From: Lachnoclostridium sp.
GTDB lineage: Bacteria; Bacillota; Clostridia; Lachnospirales; Lachnospiraceae
Direction: 5' to 3'
Assembly (NCBI GenBank): GCA_003445895.1
Contig: DMCD01000222.1
Span: forward strand, 1 to 10,223
Length of the DNA stretch: 10,223 bases
Positions within the stretch are counted from its first letter, which is position 1. Each line of letters starts with the position of its first letter. A program made the translations under genes and the position numbers. The notes below the pieces were generated by a model. It was not told the origin of the DNA, did not search any database, and saw nothing but the letters and a program-made list of their open reading frames with translations. This document shows positions 1-8,000 of the stretch, piece by piece.

Positions 1-3000
1 AGGTCGATATCCGGCTCCTTGTCTCCCTTGAATCCCAGGAAGGTCTCGAAGGGGATGTCGAATCCGTCCTTGACCAGCGGCTTTCCGCAGACCGGGCATA
101 CCTTGTCCGGCATATCGCAGCCGGCCATGCCGGAGAACTTCTTTACCTCCGGCGAATCAAAATCGCTGTAATGGCAGTTTGTGCAGTAATAGTGGGGACT
201 TAAGGGATTGACCTCCGTAATTCCCGCCATGGTCGCCACAAAGGAGGAGCCGACAGAACCTCGCGAACCCACGAGATACCCGTCCTCATTCGACTTCCAC
301 ACCAGCTTCTGGGCAATGATATACATGACGGCAAAGCCGTTGCTGATGATGGAATTCAGCTCTCTCTCCAGACGCTCGGTAACGATCTCCGGCAGGTTTT
401 CCCCGTACATCTCGTGGGCCCGGTTGTAGCAGATGGTCCGGAGGGTCTTGTCGGAATCCGGAATGATGGGCGGCCGCTTGTCGGGACGGACCGGGGAAAT
501 GCGCTCGCACATGTCCGCGATCCTGCGGGTGTTGTCGATGACCACTTCCTTCGCCTTGTCGCTTCCGAGATACTCGAATTCCCGGAGCATCTCCTCGGTG
601 GTCCGAAGGTAGAGGGGCGCCTGGTTGTCTGCGTCCTCAAAGCCCTTGCTGTACATGATGATGCGCCGGTACACCTCATCCTCCGGATCCAGGAAATGGA
701 CGTCGCAGGTGGCGCAGACCGGCTTTTTGAACTGTTCCCCGAGGGAGACGATTTTCCGGTTCAGATTCCGGAGATCCTCCTCGTCCTTTACATCGCTCTT
801 TTCATCCCGGATCAGGAACTCGTTGTTCCCGATGGGCTGGATTTCCAGATAATCGTAGAAACTCACGATCTTTCCCAGCTCCGTGTCCGGAACGCCCCGC
901 TCGATGGCCCGAAACAGTTCTCCCGCCTCGCAGGCCGAACCCAGAATCAGGCCTTCCCGGTACTTCATGAGAAGGCTCTTGGGGATCCGCGGCCTCCTGC
1001 GGAAGTAATTCAGGCAGGATTCCGATACCAGCCGGTAGAGGTTGATGCGTCCCAGGTCATTCTTGGCAAGGATAATGATATGGTAGGTGGGAAGCTTCAT
1101 GATGGTCTCCGCACTCATCTCGCTCAGCGCATTCAGCGCCCCGAGATCGTGGATATCCCGCGCATGAAGCATCTCCAGAAACCGGACAAAGATTTCCGCC
1201 GTTGCGCCGGCATCATCCACCGCCCGGTGATGATTCTCCAGTGAGATTTTCAGCTCCTTGGCCACCGTATCCAGCTTGTACCGGTTCAGGTTCGGCAGAA
1301 GGAGTCTCGCCAGGGTTACCGTATCCAGAATGGTCGGCCCATAGGTCAGTCCCAGGCGATTGGCATTTTCCCGGATAAAGGAGGTATCAAAGGAGGCGTT
1401 GTGGGCCACAATCACCGCATCGCCGCAGAACTCCAGAAACTTCGGCAGAACCTCGCTGATCACCGGGGCGGACAGGACCATGTTGTCATTGATGCCCGTC
1501 AGCTGCTCGATGTGGTAAGGAATCGGCACCTGGGGATTGACGAAGGTGCTGAAGCGGTCCGTGATCTGTCCCTTCTCCACCCGGACTGCGCCGATCTCGA
1601 TGATATGGTTGGTCACGGGGCTGAATCCGGTGGTCTCGATATCGAACACCACGCAGGTGCAGTCCAGATCCTGTCCCCTTCCGTTTACCACCAGCTCTTC
1701 GATATCGTTGACGAGATAGCCCTCCATCCCGTAGATAACCTTGAAATCCGGGGAAAGCTTTGTATGCAGGGCGTCCGGAAAGGCCTGGACGCAGCCGTGG
1801 TCCGTCACGGCCAGGGCATCCATTCCCCAGGACTCCGCCCGCTTCAGGATGGCGCCCACATCGGAGACGCCGTCCATATCGCTCATCTTGGTATGACAGT
1901 GGAGCTCCACCCGCTTTACGGGGCTGTGGTCCTCTCTGCGGATGCGGAAGTCGCTGCACTTCTTTACGCCGGAAACGGAGCTGATGGTCAGCTCTCCGTC
2001 AAACTTGTCATTGTTGGCCACGCCCTTGATCAGGACAAACTGTCCCTCGGAGAGGGCCGCCTTCACATCCGGCGCACTCTCCTCATCGGCAAACATCTTG
2101 ACCCGGATGGTGTCCGTAAAGTCGGTGATATTGGCCATAAAGAGGGTGGATCCCGACCGCAGGGTCATGGTCTCGGTGAAGATGATCTTTCCGCGGATGG
2201 TCACCATGCCCAGATGTCCGTCCAGCTCATTGATCGGCAGCGGATCGTCATTAAAGTCGCGGCCGTAGAGAACGTCCGCATTCTCGGAGCGGACATAGGG
2301 CTTCCGGAAGGATCCCTTCCCCTTTCCGTTTTTCCAGCCGTTCTTCTGCGGAGCTGCCTGGGGCGTCTTCTCCTTTCCGGCCTCTTTATTCTCTTTTGCG
2401 GCACTCTCTTTCTTCTTCAGGGACTGTTCCGGCCCTGCCGATGATACTTCTTCTGCTGCAGGCAGTGCCTCTTCCTCAGTCTTCATGATGACCGGTGAAA
2501 GAACCTCTTCCTGCTCTTCCTTTTCCACCGGAGGAATCCAGTCAAACTGCACCTCCGTGGGAAGGCCGCACCGCTCAGTGAATATCTTCTCCAGAATACG
2601 CGCCAGTTCCGGCGCCTTGTCCCTTATAATCTCCCGGTCCTCGGCCGTAAGCACCATGAGGTTCTCTTCGGGGAAGGTGAATTGGGCCTTTCGGAACATC
2701 TGATACATCAGGATGCTCGCTTGCCGGAGCTCATGGAGAATACTTGTCCGGTAGACCTTCAGGAGCTTTTCCGGCGTATACTGGCCGGAGAGACGGAACT
2801 TTTCGTAGATGCGGATCTGAACGTTCTTCTGCGGAAAAAGCTGGGACCGGATCCCCTCTTCCATCTTTTCGATATTCTGCCGGGGCATCAGTCTCGGACT
2901 TTCAATGTACACGGAAATCCGGGTGCGATCCCGGTTGATGGATACCCGCTCCACCTGAACCATCTCCAGGAGTCCCCGCAGGTTCTCCGTAACGTTCAGG

Positions 3001-3029
3001 GTCGGAAATACTTCAAGAAACGCTCTCAT
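1..3029 (-). CDS. polC: DNA polymerase III alpha subunit, PolC type (C-terminal part beyond window)
   Basis: This is the replicative polymerase of Firmicutes with built-in proofreading. The frame stays open from ATG at 3029 to the left edge, giving 1009 full residues of a protein usually near 1440. In order I see an N-terminal domain (about 1-165), a charged Ala/Glu/Lys-rich linker (about 166-245), an OB fold (about 265-365) and a PHP domain with ligand candidates H377, H379, H411, E436 and later D776/H778. A DEDD 3'-5' exonuclease is inserted in the PHP domain, with D463/E465 in FDIETTG, D548 in AHNASFD, and H601/D606. Cysteine pairs C949/C952 and C978/C981 form the zinc site of the family. 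The window ends in PDID, where D1007 and D1009 are the expected catalytic aspartates. The start lies 19 nt after the ispG stop, with GGAG 8 nt before ATG. All visible catalytic residues are intact. The palm remainder, fingers and tau-binding tail lie outside the window. Confidence 0.97.
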   Translation of the reverse strand, partial: MRAFLEVFPTLNVTENLRGLLEMVQVERVSINRDRTRISVYIESPRLMPRQNIEKMEEGIRSQLFPQKNVQIRIYEKFRLSGQYTPEKLLKVYRTSILHELRQASILMYQMFRKAQFTFPEENLMVLTAEDREIIRDKAPELARILEKIFTERCGLPTEVQFDWIPPVEKEEQEEVLSPVIMKTEEEALPAAEEVSSAGPEQSLKKKESAAKENKEAGKEKTPQAAPQKNGWKNGKGKGSFRKPYVRSENADVLYGRDFNDDPLPINELDGHLGMVTIRGKIIFTETMTLRSGSTLFMANITDFTDTIRVKMFADEESAPDVKAALSEGQFVLIKGVANNDKFDGELTISSVSGVKKCSDFRIRREDHSPVKRVELHCHTKMSDMDGVSDVGAILKRAESWGMDALAVTDHGCVQAFPDALHTKLSPDFKVIYGMEGYLVNDIEELVVNGRGQDLDCTCVVFDIETTGFSPVTNHIIEIGAVRVEKGQITDRFSTFVNPQVPIPYHIEQLTGINDNMVLSAPVISEVLPKFLEFCGDAVIVAHNASFDTSFIRENANRLGLTYGPTILDTVTLARLLLPNLNRYKLDTVAKELKISLENHHRAVDDAGATAEIFVRFLEMLHARDIHDLGALNALSEMSAETIMKLPTYHIIILAKNDLGRINLYRLVSESCLNYFRRRPRIPKSLLMKYREGLILGSACEAGELFRAIERGVPDTELGKIVSFYDYLEIQPIGNNEFLIRDEKSDVKDEEDLRNLNRKIVSLGEQFKKPVCATCDVHFLDPEDEVYRRIIMYSKGFEDADNQAPLYLRTTEEMLREFEYLGSDKAKEVVIDNTRRIADMCERISPVRPDKRPPIIPDSDKTLRTICYNRAHEMYGENLPEIVTERLERELNSIISNGFAVMYIIAQKLVWKSNEDGYLVGSRGSVGSSFVATMAGITEVNPLSPHYYCTNCHYSDFDSPEVKKFSGMAGCDMPDKVCPVCGKPLVKDGFDIPFETFLGFKGDKEPDID

Positions 3030-3048
3030 GGCATCTGCTCCGTCTTTG

Positions 3049-4116
3049 TCAGCCTCTCTGCTCCATCAGGCTGTCCAGCTCTGCGCGGAGGGCCCCCAGA
3101 AGCTCCGCTTCCGGCAGCTTCTTCACGATCTCACCCTTCCGGATGAGCAGTCCCTCTCCGATGCCCCCGGCGATGCCGAGGTCGGCCTCTCTGGCCTCAC
3201 CGGGCCCATTGACCACGCAGCCCATAACAGCCACTTTTATATCCAGCGGGTAATCCCGCACCATCTCCTGCACCTGCCCGGCCAGGCCGATCAGGTCGAT
3301 CTGCGTTCTGCCGCAGGTCGGGCAGGATACCACCTCGATTCCGCCCTTCCGGAGTCCCAGGGTCCTGAGAATCAGCTTTGCGGAATAAATCTCCTCCAAT
3401 GGACTTCCGGTCAGGGACACCCGGATGGTGTCGCCGATTCCCTGTCCGAGAATCAGTCCCAGACCCACGGCGGACTTGATATTGCCCTCCGTCACCGTGC
3501 CGGCCTCCGTGATGCCCACATGCAGGGGATGCCGTGTCTTCGGGGCAATCAGCCGGTGGGCGTCGACGCACATCATAACGTCCGAGGACTTGATGCTGAT
3601 GACCAGATTGTCATATCCCATATCCTCGATGAGGGCCACCTTGCCCAGGGCGCTCTCCACCAGGCCTTCGGCCGTCACGCCGCCGTACTTCTCCAGATAC
3701 TCCTTTTCCAGGGATCCGGAGTTTACGCCGACACGGATGGGGATATTTCTCTCCTTCGCCGCATCCACCACGGCCCGCACCCGGTCTTTCGACCCGATAT
3801 TTCCGGGATTGATGCGGATTTTGTCCGCCCCGTTCTCGATGGCTGCGATGGCGAGCCGGTAATCAAAGTGAATGTCCGCCACCAGGGGAATATGGATCTG
3901 CTTTTTGATCTCCGGCAGGGCCTTTGCCGCTTCCATATGGGGCACCGCCACCCGGATAATCTCACATCCCGCCTTCTCCAGCGCGAGAATCTGGGCCGTT
4001 GTTGCCGCCGCATCCTCTGTCTTTGTATTGCACATGGACTGAATCCGCACGGGATTTCCCCCGCCGATGGCCACATTGCCGATGTGCACAATATCTGTCT
4101 GTTCTCTGTATGTCAT
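3049..4116 (-). CDS. ispG: 4-hydroxy-3-methylbut-2-en-1-yl diphosphate synthase (HMBPP synthase)
   Basis: This enzyme of the MEP isoprenoid pathway reductively converts methylerythritol cyclodiphosphate to HMBPP in the cytosol, using a [4Fe-4S] cluster. The protein has 355 residues, typical of the two-domain bacterial form. It has an N-terminal TIM barrel (about 1-250; VRIQSM near 23-28, RINPGNIG at 101-108) and a C-terminal cluster domain. The expected ligands are all present: C265 and C268 in CPTCG, C300 in GCVVNGPGE, and E307. The start MTYREQ is just before the conserved IGNV segment; GGAG lies 9 nt before ATG. It sits 27 nt after rseP and 19 nt before polC. It supplies the same pathway as dxr, two genes upstream, and ultimately uppS. 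The older name gcpE refers to the same gene. Confidence 0.97.
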   Translation of the reverse strand: MTYREQTDIVHIGNVAIGGGNPVRIQSMCNTKTEDAAATTAQILALEKAGCEIIRVAVPHMEAAKALPEIKKQIHIPLVADIHFDYRLAIAAIENGADKIRINPGNIGSKDRVRAVVDAAKERNIPIRVGVNSGSLEKEYLEKYGGVTAEGLVESALGKVALIEDMGYDNLVISIKSSDVMMCVDAHRLIAPKTRHPLHVGITEAGTVTEGNIKSAVGLGLILGQGIGDTIRVSLTGSPLEEIYSAKLILRTLGLRKGGIEVVSCPTCGRTQIDLIGLAGQVQEMVRDYPLDIKVAVMGCVVNGPGEAREADLGIAGGIGEGLLIRKGEIVKKLPEAELLGALRAELDSLMEQRG

Positions 4117-4143
4117 ATTACCTATCTCCGATTCTGTTTTTTC

Positions 4144-5205
4144 TTACTTAAACAGGCCCTGCAGGTCATGCCAGAAAACCACGACCATCAGCGCCATCAG
4201 CAGCATAAATCCCACCACGTGGATCCTTCCCTCGATCTCCGGGTCCACCCGTTTTCCGCGGATCATCTCCAGGAAAATAAACACCAGGCGTCCGCCGTCC
4301 AGTGCCGGAAAAGGCAGAAGATTCATGACGCCCAGGTTGGCGGACAGAAAGACGCACATGCTGGCCAGATTCAGCAGCACGATCATCATGCCGTAGGGCC
4401 TGCTCTCATTGACCGTCTCCCCGATCATGGAAACGATCTTCACCGGACCGCCGATGTCCTCTTCCTTGACCTCCCGCCGGGCCAGCATGCCCAGACTCTG
4501 CCAGGTGAGATAGACCCAGTAGCGGACCTCGTAGGCGCCGTACTGCACCACCCGCAGGGGATTCTCCGCCTTCCGGTATCCGCCGCCGGTAATACCGATC
4601 AGATACCTCCCCGCATCCTGGGAATACTTCGGGGTAATCACCGTGCGGCCCGCTTCCCCGTTCCGCTCATAGGTAATATCCAGCTCCTTCCCCGTGTGGG
4701 TCATGATATAGGCGGTGATATCCCGGTAAATCAGGACCCGGTGTCCATTGATGCCCGTGATGGTATCCCCGGGCATAAGCCCCGCCTCCTGTGCGGGATA
4801 CCCCTCCATAATCTGGCTTACCTCCGGCCGGTCATAGCCGAAGAGGCCGATCACAAAGCAGGAGCACAGAAATGCCAGGATGAAATTAAAGGCCGGCCCG
4901 CCGGCGATCACAAGAAACCGCTTCCAGGCCGCCGCCTTTCCGAAGGGAAGGCCCTTCGCGTCCGGGGGAATCATGTCCTCCGGCACGTCGGCCTCATCCT
5001 CCCCCAGCATCATGCAGGAGCCGCCGATGGGCAGCGCCTTCAGGGAATAGCGGGTGCCGCCGCGGACAAAGCTCACAATTCTCGGGCCCATACCCAGGGA
5101 AAACTCCAGGACGCAGACTCCGCTTTTCCGGGCCATCAGATAGTGCCCGAATTCGTGAAACAGAACAATCAGGCCGAATACCAGAACTGCCGCAATTATA
5201 CTCAT
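4144..5205 (-). CDS. rseP: Site-2 protease family intramembrane zinc metalloprotease (RseP/RasP)
   Basis: The protein cleaves membrane-embedded substrates such as anti-sigma factors or signal peptides within the membrane. It has 353 residues. The zinc motif HEFGH (H17, E18, H21) lies in the first membrane helix. The second conserved helix has GGPAFN at 102-107, a single PDZ domain follows at about 125-200, and the C-terminal motif NLLPFPALDGG has metal ligand D303. A last membrane helix spans about 330-347. This is shorter than E. coli RseP (about 450, two PDZ domains) and B. subtilis RasP (about 420), but is ordinary for compact clostridial forms. The start is 6 nt after the dxr stop with only a weak purine-rich RBS (AAGAAG), so translation is probably coupled to dxr. 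No anti-sigma gene lies nearby, so the substrate cannot be read from context. Confidence 0.95.
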   Translation of the reverse strand: MSIIAAVLVFGLIVLFHEFGHYLMARKSGVCVLEFSLGMGPRIVSFVRGGTRYSLKALPIGGSCMMLGEDEADVPEDMIPPDAKGLPFGKAAAWKRFLVIAGGPAFNFILAFLCSCFVIGLFGYDRPEVSQIMEGYPAQEAGLMPGDTITGINGHRVLIYRDITAYIMTHTGKELDITYERNGEAGRTVITPKYSQDAGRYLIGITGGGYRKAENPLRVVQYGAYEVRYWVYLTWQSLGMLARREVKEEDIGGPVKIVSMIGETVNESRPYGMMIVLLNLASMCVFLSANLGVMNLLPFPALDGGRLVFIFLEMIRGKRVDPEIEGRIHVVGFMLLMALMVVVFWHDLQGLFK

Positions 5206-5211
5206 CTTCTT

Positions 5212-6357
5212 TTACCAGCTTCTGCTCTCTATAAACTCTCTTGTCCAGGCTTCCGTCTCCAGAATCTCCTCCACCGTGGGATTCTCGATAATGCGATGAT
5301 GGTCCATGGCCGCCTCGATCATGTCGTCGATGGTGAGATACCCGATCTTTTCCTCCAGGAACATGGCAACCGCCAGCTCATTGGCCGCGTTGAATACCGT
5401 CGGCAGACTTCCGCCCGCCGTTCCTGCCCGGTATGCCAGGGAAAGGGCCGGGAAGTTCACCGGATCCGGATCCTCAAAGGTAATGTCCTTAAGCTTTCCG
5501 AAGTCCAGCCGCTCTCCCGGAAGGTATCTCCGCTCCGGATAATAGAGGGCGTACTGGATGGGCAGCTTCATGTCCGGCGTTCCCAGCTGGGCAATCACAG
5601 CCCCGTCCACATACTCGATCATGGAGTGAATCACGCTCTGAGGCTGAACCACCACCTGTACCTGGTCCATCGTCACGTCAAAGAGCCAGTGGGCCTCCAT
5701 CACCTCCAGCCCCTTGTTGACCATGGTGGAGCTGTCAATGGTAATCTTCTTTCCCATATGCCAGTTCGGGTGCTTCAGGGCATCCGCGGGACGGATGTCC
5801 CGGAGGGACTCCCTCGTTCTTCCCCGGAAGGGGCCGCCGCTGGCCGTCAGCAGAATCTTGTGGACCGGATTATTCCCGGAGCCCTGCAGACATTGGAATA
5901 TAGCCGCATGCTCGCTGTCCACCGGAAGGATCTTCACGCCCTCGGTGCGGGCAAGGTCCATGATGATATGGCCCGCCGTCACCAGAGTTTCCTTGTTGGC
6001 AAGGGCGATATCCTTTCCCGCTTTCATGGCTGCGATGGTCGGACGGATGCCGATCATGCCCACCACGGCAGTGACCACAATCTCCGCGTCCTTCTCGGTC
6101 GCCGCGGCGATCAGCCCCTCCATACCGGAATGGACCTGTACATCCAGGTCCTTCACCCGGACGGCCAGGTCCGCTGCCGCCTTCTCATCATATAATACTG
6201 CAATCTTCGGGCGAAACTCCCGAATCTGCTGCTCCAGGGCGCTGACATTGCTGCCCGCAGCCAAAGCTGTCACCCGGATATCCCCGTTATTTCTCACAAC
6301 CTCCAGGGTCTGGGTTCCGATGGAACCCGTGGACCCGAGAATACTGATATTCTTCAT
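5212..6357 (-). CDS. dxr: 1-deoxy-D-xylulose-5-phosphate reductoisomerase
   Basis: The enzyme catalyses the committed MEP step, DXP to methylerythritol 4-phosphate with NADPH, and is the family target of fosmidomycin. The protein has 381 residues, a normal length. The NADPH-binding loop GSTGSIG is at 8-14. LANKETLVTAG is at 119-129. The metal-binding pair D147/E149 lies in PVDSEH, and GGPFR is at 174-178. The flexible active-site loop HPNWHMGKK is at 196-204, and NKGLE at 214-218 has third ligand E218. A C-terminal helical domain follows. The start ATG at 6357 immediately precedes the Rossmann strand (MKNISILGS), with a purine-rich GAGAGAAG upstream. It is 31 nt after the cdsA stop and 6 nt before rseP. 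All catalytic residues seen are intact. Confidence 0.98.
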   Translation of the reverse strand: MKNISILGSTGSIGTQTLEVVRNNGDIRVTALAAGSNVSALEQQIREFRPKIAVLYDEKAAADLAVRVKDLDVQVHSGMEGLIAAATEKDAEIVVTAVVGMIGIRPTIAAMKAGKDIALANKETLVTAGHIIMDLARTEGVKILPVDSEHAAIFQCLQGSGNNPVHKILLTASGGPFRGRTRESLRDIRPADALKHPNWHMGKKITIDSSTMVNKGLEVMEAHWLFDVTMDQVQVVVQPQSVIHSMIEYVDGAVIAQLGTPDMKLPIQYALYYPERRYLPGERLDFGKLKDITFEDPDPVNFPALSLAYRAGTAGGSLPTVFNAANELAVAMFLEEKIGYLTIDDMIEAAMDHHRIIENPTVEEILETEAWTREFIESRSW

Positions 6358-6388
6358 ACTGAATTACTTCTCTCTTTCGTCTGCCGCC

Positions 6389-7189
6389 TTACAGCAGGAA
6401 AATAATGGCAAAATAGACCGCCGGCGCGGTGAAAATCACGCTGTCAAACCGGTCCAGCACGCCGCCGTGCCCCGGGATCAGATTGCCGTAATCCTTCACG
6501 TCATGATCCCGTTTTATGCCGGAAGCCGCCAGGTCTCCAATCTGGGAAATGAGCGCGCCCACGCCGCAGGAAACCGCACAGACCAGCTCCGGCCGCAGCA
6601 CCTCATCCATCTTCTCCCGGAAGGCCATGCCGAACAGGAATCCCAGAAGGGCCGCCCCCAGGGTTCCGCCGATGGCACCCTCGATGGTCTTCTTCGGGCT
6701 CAGCACCGGCGCCAGCTTATGCTTTCCGAAGAGCCGCCCCGCACAGTAGGCCAGGGTATCGCATCCCCAGGCGCTCAGGAAGATGATCCATACCAGGATC
6801 TTACCGTCCTGCATCGCCCGGACATAGTAAATATAGGACAGCATGACGCCGGGATAGACCACGCCGAAGAAGGCATTGGTCGCCTGTTCAATCCGGTACT
6901 TCGGAAACCGGAGGACATAATTGGCCATAATCACCATCAGCGCGCCGATGATGAACAGGGAGGTATACCGCTCCCAGCCCGTCGCCACCATCAGATAGTG
7001 TACGGCACAGGCTGCATAGCCCGTCCGTCCGAGGCTGGTATGCTCCAGTCCCACCACCCGGTAATATTCAAAAAGTCCGATAAAGGAAAGCGCCGCACAT
7101 ACGGCGAACACCACCTGTTTTCCCGCCAGGATGGCAGCGATGGCCAGGGCCACCAGCACTATGCCGCTGATAAGTCTCGTACGAAACAT
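6389..7189 (-). CDS. cdsA: Phosphatidate cytidylyltransferase (CDP-diacylglycerol synthase)
   Basis: This integral membrane enzyme makes CDP-diacylglycerol from phosphatidic acid and CTP, the precursor of phosphatidylglycerol, cardiolipin and related lipids. The protein has 266 residues with several hydrophobic helices (for example about 7-40, 57-90, 105-124, 131-150, 170-190 and 250-266). The family signature spans 223-249: SGIKR, then KD at 232-233, then PGHGG and LDRFD. The upstream motif SPKKTIEGAIGG is at 164-175 and CDTLAY at 143-148. The SD-like AGGGGTGA overlaps the uppS stop, and only 4 nt separate the uppS stop from this ATG (TGAGTGCATG). Translational coupling to uppS is likely. 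The gene lies between the lipid-carrier gene uppS and dxr, the usual order in Firmicutes. Confidence 0.96.
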   Translation of the reverse strand: MFRTRLISGIVLVALAIAAILAGKQVVFAVCAALSFIGLFEYYRVVGLEHTSLGRTGYAACAVHYLMVATGWERYTSLFIIGALMVIMANYVLRFPKYRIEQATNAFFGVVYPGVMLSYIYYVRAMQDGKILVWIIFLSAWGCDTLAYCAGRLFGKHKLAPVLSPKKTIEGAIGGTLGAALLGFLFGMAFREKMDEVLRPELVCAVSCGVGALISQIGDLAASGIKRDHDVKDYGNLIPGHGGVLDRFDSVIFTAPAVYFAIIFLL

Positions 7190-7193
7190 GCAC

Positions 7194-7922
7194 TCACCCC
7201 TGCTTTACACCGCCGAATCTGCGTTCCCGTTTATTGTAGGCCTCAATGGCACGAATCAGCTCTTCCCGGTTAAAATCCGGCCACAGCGTATCGGTCACAT
7301 AGAGCTCGCTGTAGGCCAGCTGCCAGAGCAGATAGTTGGAAAGCCTGAGCTCTCCGCTGGTGCGGATCATCAGGTCCGGGTCCGGAATTCCCGCCGTATC
7401 CAGGTAAGAGGTAATCTTTGCCTCATCCACCTCTTCCGGGGAAAGCTTTCCGTCCCTGCAGTCCGTAAGCATCTTCTGCACCGCCCGGCGTATCTCATCC
7501 CGGCTTCCGTAGTTGACCGCAATGACAAAGGTCAGTCCCGTGTTGTCCCTGGTCTTTTCCTCCAGGGTGTTGATGCCGTCGATGATATCCTGCGCAAAAC
7601 GGTATCGGTCGCCGATCATCTTAACCCGGACATTGTTCTCTCCGGCAATCTTCAGCAGGCGTTTCGTGTAAAAACGGAACAGCTGCATCAGCGCGCCCAC
7701 CTCTTCCGCGGAGCGCTTCCAGTTCTCCGTCGAAAAGCCGTAAACCGTCAGGTATTCGATGCCGAGTCTCGCGGCGTCCTCCACGATCTGCTCGACCGCC
7801 ACACACCCCTGCTTGTGGCCCGCCGTGCGCGGAAGCCCCCGCTTCTTTGCCCAGCGTCCATTTCCGTCCAGAATCAGTGCCACATGACGCGGAATCACCA
7901 GATTCTCCAGTCTCTCCTCCAT
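7194..7922 (-). CDS. uppS: Isoprenyl transferase (undecaprenyl diphosphate synthase, cis type)
   Basis: This cis-prenyltransferase adds isopentenyl units to farnesyl diphosphate to make the C55 carrier lipid for peptidoglycan and wall polymers. With the start at 7922 the protein has 242 residues, close to the usual 240-255. Catalytic D19 lies in LILDGNGRWAKKRG (17-29). YGFSTENWKR is at 61-70. DPDLMIRTSGE at 181-191 includes R187, and metal ligand E206 lies in SELYV. The frame is open upstream to an ATG at 7958, adding 12 residues. I prefer 7922 because GGGAGGAG sits 6 nt before it and the start MEERL suits the family. The 7958 ATG falls in the loop of a stem-loop and has no good RBS. The gap to frr is 78 nt, the largest between operon genes here, and contains that stem-loop. 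Confidence 0.96.
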   Translation of the reverse strand: MEERLENLVIPRHVALILDGNGRWAKKRGLPRTAGHKQGCVAVEQIVEDAARLGIEYLTVYGFSTENWKRSAEEVGALMQLFRFYTKRLLKIAGENNVRVKMIGDRYRFAQDIIDGINTLEEKTRDNTGLTFVIAVNYGSRDEIRRAVQKMLTDCRDGKLSPEEVDEAKITSYLDTAGIPDPDLMIRTSGELRLSNYLLWQLAYSELYVTDTLWPDFNREELIRAIEAYNKRERRFGGVKQG

Positions 7923-7926
7923 GTTT

Positions 7927-7934
7927 CTCCTCCC
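7927..7934 (-). promoter_or_regulatory. Ribosome binding site deciding the uppS start
   Basis: GGGAGGAG on the minus strand lies 4 nt upstream of the ATG at 7922 when measured from its last G (6 nt from the GGGAGG core). It is a near-perfect Shine-Dalgarno match and supports this start over the upstream in-frame ATG at 7958. Its GGGAGG core can also pair with CCTTCC at 7939-7944. Confidence 0.8.
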
Positions 7935-7938
7935 GCAA

Positions 7939-7973
7939 GGAAGGGGCTGTTTGTTCATGCAACAGCCCCTTCC
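7939..7973 (-). promoter_or_regulatory. Perfect 13-bp stem-loop between frr and uppS
   Basis: In the minus-strand transcript, GGAAGGGGCTGTT (7973-7961) pairs perfectly with AACAGCCCCTTCC (7951-7939) around a 9-nt loop. It lies after the frr stop and directly before the uppS ribosome binding site. No U-tract follows it in the operon direction; the next bases are TTGCGGGAGG, so it is not a canonical intrinsic terminator for frr. On the plus strand six T residues occur at 7984-7989, but 10 nt after the stem, and no plus-strand gene leads into it. Possible roles are an attenuator, an mRNA stability or processing element that lowers or separates downstream expression, or a translational control element. 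The structure is directly visible; its function is not. Confidence 0.75.
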
Positions 7974-8000
7974 CCCTAGTATCTTTTTTAATCCGGCAGA

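Noticed and set aside
414..2444. Plus-strand frames of 276 and 347 codons (414-1244 and 1401-2444)
   Set aside because: Both lie antisense inside polC, whose minus-strand frame is open throughout with all exonuclease and PHP motifs. Their translations show no domain.
1..3029. DnaE-type polymerase or separate exonuclease gene
   Set aside because: The exonuclease is inserted within the PHP domain in one continuous frame after an OB fold, which is the PolC arrangement and not DnaE plus DnaQ.
3028..6195. Plus-strand open frame of 1055 codons across ispG, rseP and dxr
   Set aside because: It is antisense to three clearly real genes and runs through their junctions. Its translation is rich in His, Leu, Gln, Gly and Arg with no recognisable domain, as expected for the reverse complement of GC-rich coding sequence.
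5714..7273. Plus-strand open frame of 519 codons antisense to dxr and cdsA
   Set aside because: It is a shadow of minus-strand genes, with low-complexity Ser/Arg/Ala-rich translation, no family motifs and no convincing ribosome binding site.
7939..7989. Intrinsic terminator on the plus strand (stem-loop followed by six T)
   Set aside because: The T-run begins 10 nt after the stem instead of directly after it, and no plus-strand gene reads into it. In the operon direction no T-run follows the stem.
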